Shown piece after piece: positions 60,211-64,000 of a stretch of 64,000 nucleotides of DNA (positions are counted from its first letter, which is position 1; each line of letters opens with the position of its first letter). The DNA comes from CAYNHQ01 sp964397255 (lineage in GTDB: Bacteria > Bdellovibrionota_G > JALEGL01 > DATDPG01): positions 1-64,000 of the forward strand of contig CAYNHQ010000008.1 of assembly GCA_964397255.1 (NCBI GenBank), written 5' to 3'. Both the position numbers and the translations under genes were made by a program. The notes below the pieces were generated by a model that was given only the letters and a program-made list of their open reading frames with translations, was not told the origin of the DNA and did no database searches.

Positions 60211-63200
60211 GATCGATTCGCCTCCACGCTAGGCTTATAAGGCGCATACGGCTCGCTGACCTTCGGCACGGCCTTCATCTGGCCTCGCCGCGGGGGATAT
60301 TCGGCCGGTTTGTACTGCGTCAAATTCTCGTACGCTTTCTGAGTCCAGTCGGTATAGACCTCCAGCTCAAAAGCCTTCTTTACGGCCTTCTCAAAGGCTT
60401 CGGTGGCTTTTTCTTCAATCGGTGCGGCCCGGTTCTGAAGTTCCTGCTGATAGAGTTGAACTTGCTCAGGGTTGAGTTCCTTTGGAATCGGAGCATTAAA
60501 AAGTGCCTGACTGAAATTTTGGTAGACCATGCCGATACGAGCTAGAGCGGCAACGCCCATTTCCGCATCGCCGTAGGTGATGATTTCAAGATATTGATTC
60601 TTGAGCCTCTTGAGCAATTCGGCTTTTTTCTCGATCGCATTGGCTAAGGCTCGCTGAGGCATTCGCAGTTTGATCGCTTCAAAATCCTTGTATTGAGGCT
60701 CGGTCAATTCAAATTGCGATTTGGCAGCATATTTTCCACCGATATTCGCGCTCAAGCTCGGGTCCTTGTTGTACCGACGATTGAGAACAACCGCGGTTCG
60801 ATATGCTTCTTCTGCGCCCGACATTTGACGGAGCTTCACCATTGCCTGGCCCAGACGATAATAGGATTCAATTACGCGCGACTTATTTTGCGCCGCTCCA
60901 CCAAACCTCCGAGGGAAGGCCTTGAATACCGCCGCAGCCTCGGTCCAATTGTGCTCCTTCTCATGAATGAGACCCATCGAGAAAAAGATCTCCGGAGCGT
61001 CTTTGGCCTGGGGATAGCGCTTTAAATAATTATCGTAATCCTCCAATGCGCGCTTGTAGTGGCGAAGATTCTCACGGTAGAGGCCTGCATTAAATAGAGC
61101 ATCAGCCGCATATTGCGACTTGGGATCGCGTTCCGCGAGATATTCGTAGTATTCCGCAGCATGAACGTAATCGAGTTTGTCATCAAAATAGCTCGCGAGC
61201 GCCAACATCATCTTCGGAACCATGTTGGAGTTCGGATATTTCTTTAAAAATCGTTGTGCGGTGGTCATGGCGTTCTTAGAGTCATCGGCATTGATGTACG
61301 CGATGGCCGCATTAAACAGGGCTTTGTCGGCGTATTCCGAATCGGGGTAGAGATTGGTCAGGCGCATGTACATTTGCGCGGCGCCCGGAAAATCTTTCTT
61401 TTCTTCCATCGCTTTAGCTCTTTGAAAGATCGATCCCTGAATTAACTTAAGAAGAAACGCTTTGTTTTCCGGCGTTGCAAAGGTCTTGTCCTGCATATAC
61501 TGAGCGGCGTACTTCTCGAGGTTGCCCCAATCTTTGCGGATGTTGTAGATATCGAGAATCAGGTTCCGCGCCGTATTGGAAGCGGGAGCCGTCGGAAATT
61601 TCTGGACGAGGCTGTTAAACGCGTAGAGAGCTTTGTCAAATTGGTTGTAATTGTAATAAAGCTGGCCTCGATGCAGGAGCGTATCGGGAACCTTGGGATC
61701 GGTCGGGTAATTTCGAACGTAATTCTCATCTCCTTCAATTAAGCGCTGTGCATAAGGGGACAGGGGAATCGGTTCGTAGACCTCTTTCTTTTTCACTCCC
61801 TTTTGCTCGAGATCCTTGAAATAAACTTCTTCCAGTCGGGAGAGGGAGTCGATCAAACCGATGGCCGCCGGTTTGCGGTATTTGTCCTCCTTCTTCGCGC
61901 GGCTCACTAGCTCGTATTGGGCCGCGGCATCCGTGTAGTTTTTGTTTTTAAACAGAAGCTCGGCATAGAGGAAACGCATCTGATACGCATTGCGATGGTC
62001 TCCAAACTTTTCCAAATATTTTTTGTAATAGAGATCCGCTTGACGATATTGGCGCGCGGCCTCGTCAGGATTGCTCTTGTCACTCTTCTGGGCGATCTCG
62101 TGGTACTTCTTGGCCATGAAGCGGGCGTACACTTCCGAGCGGTCATAGGCGTATTCGCGCGAATCGGTATCTGTATTTCGCGTCCACCACTGTCCCTGCT
62201 TGTCGTACGTGGCGATGAACGTTTCCATTTCATTCGTGGCGGCCGGTAAATTCTGGCTCTTTTCGTAGCACTCCACGAGGCGTGAGTGATTGCGGGGCGC
62301 ATCTTCCGCGAATGGATCCGCGGCGAGAAGTCGCTTGTAAGCTTCCGTGGCTTTCGAATAACGGGCCTGGTCATAATAAATCCCCGCCAATTTTCGAAGG
62401 ACTTTAAATCCATATTCCGGTTCGCCGATGGATGTAAAGTACTCCTGCGCTTCGTCAATCAGGCCCAGATCGGAATAAAACAACACCAAGTCTTTGAGCG
62501 CTTCCTCGCGGAGATCAAGTTCGCTCTTTACGCCCTTGGAATCCTTCACCACCTTTTGCATCACGCTCATGGCGGGGCGGACTTTCCCCTGGTTGTAAAG
62601 ACACCACGAAACTTTATAGAGGGCGAAATTGTAGAGTTTGCTCGGTTCTCTCAGAACAATATTAAAGGAGGCGATGGCTTCATTGAAACGGCGTTTGCCG
62701 AAGTAATACTCGCCGATTTCCATGTAGGCATCGAGACGAAAGCGGCTCTTTGGATATTTAGTGACAAGCGTTTGGTAGTACTTGAAAGCCGCCTCGTCAT
62801 CGCCGATTTCGCCGCTGGAATAACCGGCGCGATGGAGGACCTCATCCATTCGATCGAAATGAGGAGCTGTGGCGATGATCTCTTTAAAAATCTTAAACGA
62901 GGCTTCGCCGTTAAATTTCGGTTCCACGGGTTTCTTTTTCAGCTTCCCCTGTACGAATAGGTCCATCTGCTTGTTGTATTGATCCATTTGCCGGAAGTAT
63001 TTGGCCCGATTGTCGAGCCAATAGAGTTCGGCGATTCGAAAAAGGCGGTCCGCCCGCTTGTTGGGATCGGACGTCTTTTTCACGATGCTCGAGAGAAGCC
63101 TGATTTCCTCCTGCATTTTCTGGTGGAGAGCTTCATCAACCTGATAGTCCGGAACGGAAAAGGCCTCAAATTGTCGTCCTCGAAATGCGCCTCGAGTGCT

Positions 63201-63329
63201 TTCCTCCCCCTTCTTTGGCGTGGGGGTAGGGGTCTCCGTCGTTTCAATGGAGGGAGCCGTGACCTGTTCTTCCGCGAACGCGGGAGAACACATCAAGGAG
63301 AGAAGAAAGAGGGAAGTCCATCCCTTCAT
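60207..63329 (-). CDS. Large periplasmic TPR protein, AgmU/GltD-like
   Basis: The 1040-aa protein has a signal peptide of about 19 residues (SPAFA) and TPR units over most of its length, such as FRLDAYMEIGEYYFGKRRFN, ALFNAGLYRENLRHYKRALE and EIFFSMGLIHEKEHNWTEAA. Length, location and TPR content match AgmU (GltD), the periplasmic scaffold of gliding complexes. The C-terminal part (about 900-1040) is helical and has a Pro-rich end. It is coupled by ATGA overlaps to genes on both sides. Confidence 0.85.
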   Translation of the reverse strand: MKGWTSLFLLSLMCSPAFAEEQVTAPSIETTETPTPTPKKGEESTRGAFRGRQFEAFSVPDYQVDEALHQKMQEEIRLLSSIVKKTSDPNKRADRLFRIAELYWLDNRAKYFRQMDQYNKQMDLFVQGKLKKKPVEPKFNGEASFKIFKEIIATAPHFDRMDEVLHRAGYSSGEIGDDEAAFKYYQTLVTKYPKSRFRLDAYMEIGEYYFGKRRFNEAIASFNIVLREPSKLYNFALYKVSWCLYNQGKVRPAMSVMQKVVKDSKGVKSELDLREEALKDLVLFYSDLGLIDEAQEYFTSIGEPEYGFKVLRKLAGIYYDQARYSKATEAYKRLLAADPFAEDAPRNHSRLVECYEKSQNLPAATNEMETFIATYDKQGQWWTRNTDTDSREYAYDRSEVYARFMAKKYHEIAQKSDKSNPDEAARQYRQADLYYKKYLEKFGDHRNAYQMRFLYAELLFKNKNYTDAAAQYELVSRAKKEDKYRKPAAIGLIDSLSRLEEVYFKDLEQKGVKKKEVYEPIPLSPYAQRLIEGDENYVRNYPTDPKVPDTLLHRGQLYYNYNQFDKALYAFNSLVQKFPTAPASNTARNLILDIYNIRKDWGNLEKYAAQYMQDKTFATPENKAFLLKLIQGSIFQRAKAMEEKKDFPGAAQMYMRLTNLYPDSEYADKALFNAAIAYINADDSKNAMTTAQRFLKKYPNSNMVPKMMLALASYFDDKLDYVHAAEYYEYLAERDPKSQYAADALFNAGLYRENLRHYKRALEDYDNYLKRYPQAKDAPEIFFSMGLIHEKEHNWTEAAAVFKAFPRRFGGAAQNKSRVIESYYRLGQAMVKLRQMSGAEEAYRTAVVLNRRYNKDPSLSANIGGKYAAKSQFELTEPQYKDFEAIKLRMPQRALANAIEKKAELLKRLKNQYLEIITYGDAEMGVAALARIGMVYQNFSQALFNAPIPKELNPEQVQLYQQELQNRAAPIEEKATEAFEKAVKKAFELEVYTDWTQKAYENLTQYKPAEYPPRRGQMKAVPKVSEPYAPYKPSVEANRS

Positions 63330-64000
63330 GGTTTCTTCACCTCGGCAGTTTCTTTGCAGCGGCTCTGCACATTATAGAGGTAATAGCCCATCTCATCTTC
63401 CCAATATTCGCCGTCGTAATCCCACCAAACGAGTTCCTCACGCAGGCTGTCGGTAAATTCCGGTTTGATGAGGTCTTGGCCCGTAATCACGGGAGGAGCG
63501 AGACGAAGGGAACGCGTCTGAAGAATTTTTCGTTCGGCGCTCACGATTTCGTACCGGACAATGTCTTTTGCATTTTCAAAGTCGCCGATCAGCCGTCGGG
63601 TCAGGAGGAGTTTCTTTCCGGATAAATAACTCGCCTTCGTTTGAAGATCGTTGGCCTTTTGCGACAGGAGTTTGGATAGAAGCTCTGCGCGCGGGCTTTT
63701 TACGGTTTGCAGGATTTCCCGCTCCTGGTTGAGCTCGCGAATGTATCGATGTACGCCGAGGAAGTCGCGATTGGCGGCCGCGAGCTTGAAGAGTTCTTCA
63801 TAGGCATATTTCTCGCTCCCATCCGGATTTCGCTTCTTGCTCGAAAGGAGAGGGTAATATTCCTGTGGCGATCGGGCCTGCCTTGCGAATTGGTCGATCG
63901 AAGTCTTTAGTCCTTTGAAATCACCCTCCAAGCCCGAAAGTGTTTTTACGGCGTCGTCATAGAGACAAAGCTCAAGATAAATCGCGCCCTTGAGAAGCAG
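63326..64000 (-). CDS. Helical TPR-like protein of the gliding operon, 5' part beyond the window
   Basis: The 224 visible C-terminal residues are helical and continue to the window end without a start (KGAIYLELCLYDDAVKTLSG near the edge looks like a TPR). An apparent start inside is only a TTG. The end reads WWDYDGEYWEDEMGYYLYNV, rich in aromatic and acidic residues. Position next to gltD-like and the TPR-like helices suggest a further periplasmic component such as GltC. The stop overlaps the next start (ATGA). Confidence 0.7.
   Translation of the reverse strand: MLLKGAIYLELCLYDDAVKTLSGLEGDFKGLKTSIDQFARQARSPQEYYPLLSSKKRNPDGSEKYAYEELFKLAAANRDFLGVHRYIRELNQEREILQTVKSPRAELLSKLLSQKANDLQTKASYLSGKKLLLTRRLIGDFENAKDIVRYEIVSAERKILQTRSLRLAPPVITGQDLIKPEFTDSLREELVWWDYDGEYWEDEMGYYLYNVQSRCKETAEVKKP

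Overview
The window looks like chromosomal DNA of a gliding, rod-shaped, Gram-negative bacterium of the old Deltaproteobacteria (a Myxococcota- or Bdellovibrionota-like lineage). Reasons: an MglA GTPase with a Roadblock partner, a run of genes resembling the Glt (AgmU/AglT/PglI) gliding apparatus, a Myxo-CTERM-like C-terminal tail, MreBCD-PBP2-RodA, many outer-membrane barrels and lipoproteins, and a small bacterial SRP RNA next to dnaX-recR. The lineage is inferred from gene content and motifs; no marker tree was run.

Layout. 1-6 kb: tadA with tRNA-Arg(ACG), whose A34 is the usual TadA substrate; a DMT transporter continuous in frame with a type IV prepilin; YceI; a phosphoglucose-isomerase-like protein; a mannose-isomerase-type cupin; a lipoprotein; tRNA-Ser(GGA). 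6-13 kb: secreted coiled-coil protein, Omp85-like barrel, small membrane proteins, a DUF1259 protein with ChrA, and a GT-C glycosyltransferase. 13-18 kb: a redox and hydrolase cassette (peroxiredoxin, DsbA-like protein, three alpha/beta hydrolases including an epoxide hydrolase). 18-24 kb: an outer-membrane barrel and a tripartite RND efflux system with a very short adaptor. 24-33 kb: envelope glycan and lipid genes (NodB/flippase-like fusion, GT4, MMPL transporter, GT-C, DUF3047) and a second barrel with a lipoprotein. 33.4-35.5 kb: a group II intron with a nonsense-interrupted maturase, sitting against tRNA-Ser(GCT). 35.6-38 kb: two secreted proteins of unknown function. 38-42 kb: ffs, dnaX, recR, mglB-like, mglA. 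42-47 kb: hydrolase, gpmI, beta-propeller, PpiD-like foldase. 46.8-52.1 kb: the rod-shape operon mreB-mreC-mreD-mrdA-rodA. 52.2-52.7 kb: a toxin-antitoxin pair with a near-perfect sigma-70 promoter. 52.7-55.1 kb: secreted protein, thioredoxin, TerC/Alx protein. 55.2-64 kb: gliding-apparatus genes, most in one tightly coupled minus-strand operon running off the window end.

How it fits together. MglA is the polarity and motility switch, MreB is known in Myxococcus to scaffold the MglA-linked motor, and the Glt-like proteins would span inner membrane, periplasm and outer membrane. All three lie within 24 kb. Non-coding features of interest are palindromic arrays directly 3' of two tRNA genes, a dispersed element pairing a tRNA-Ser-3'-like sequence with a shared flank (the intron appears to sit at its junction), and a stray copy of the RND gene's 3' end beside the second barrel gene.
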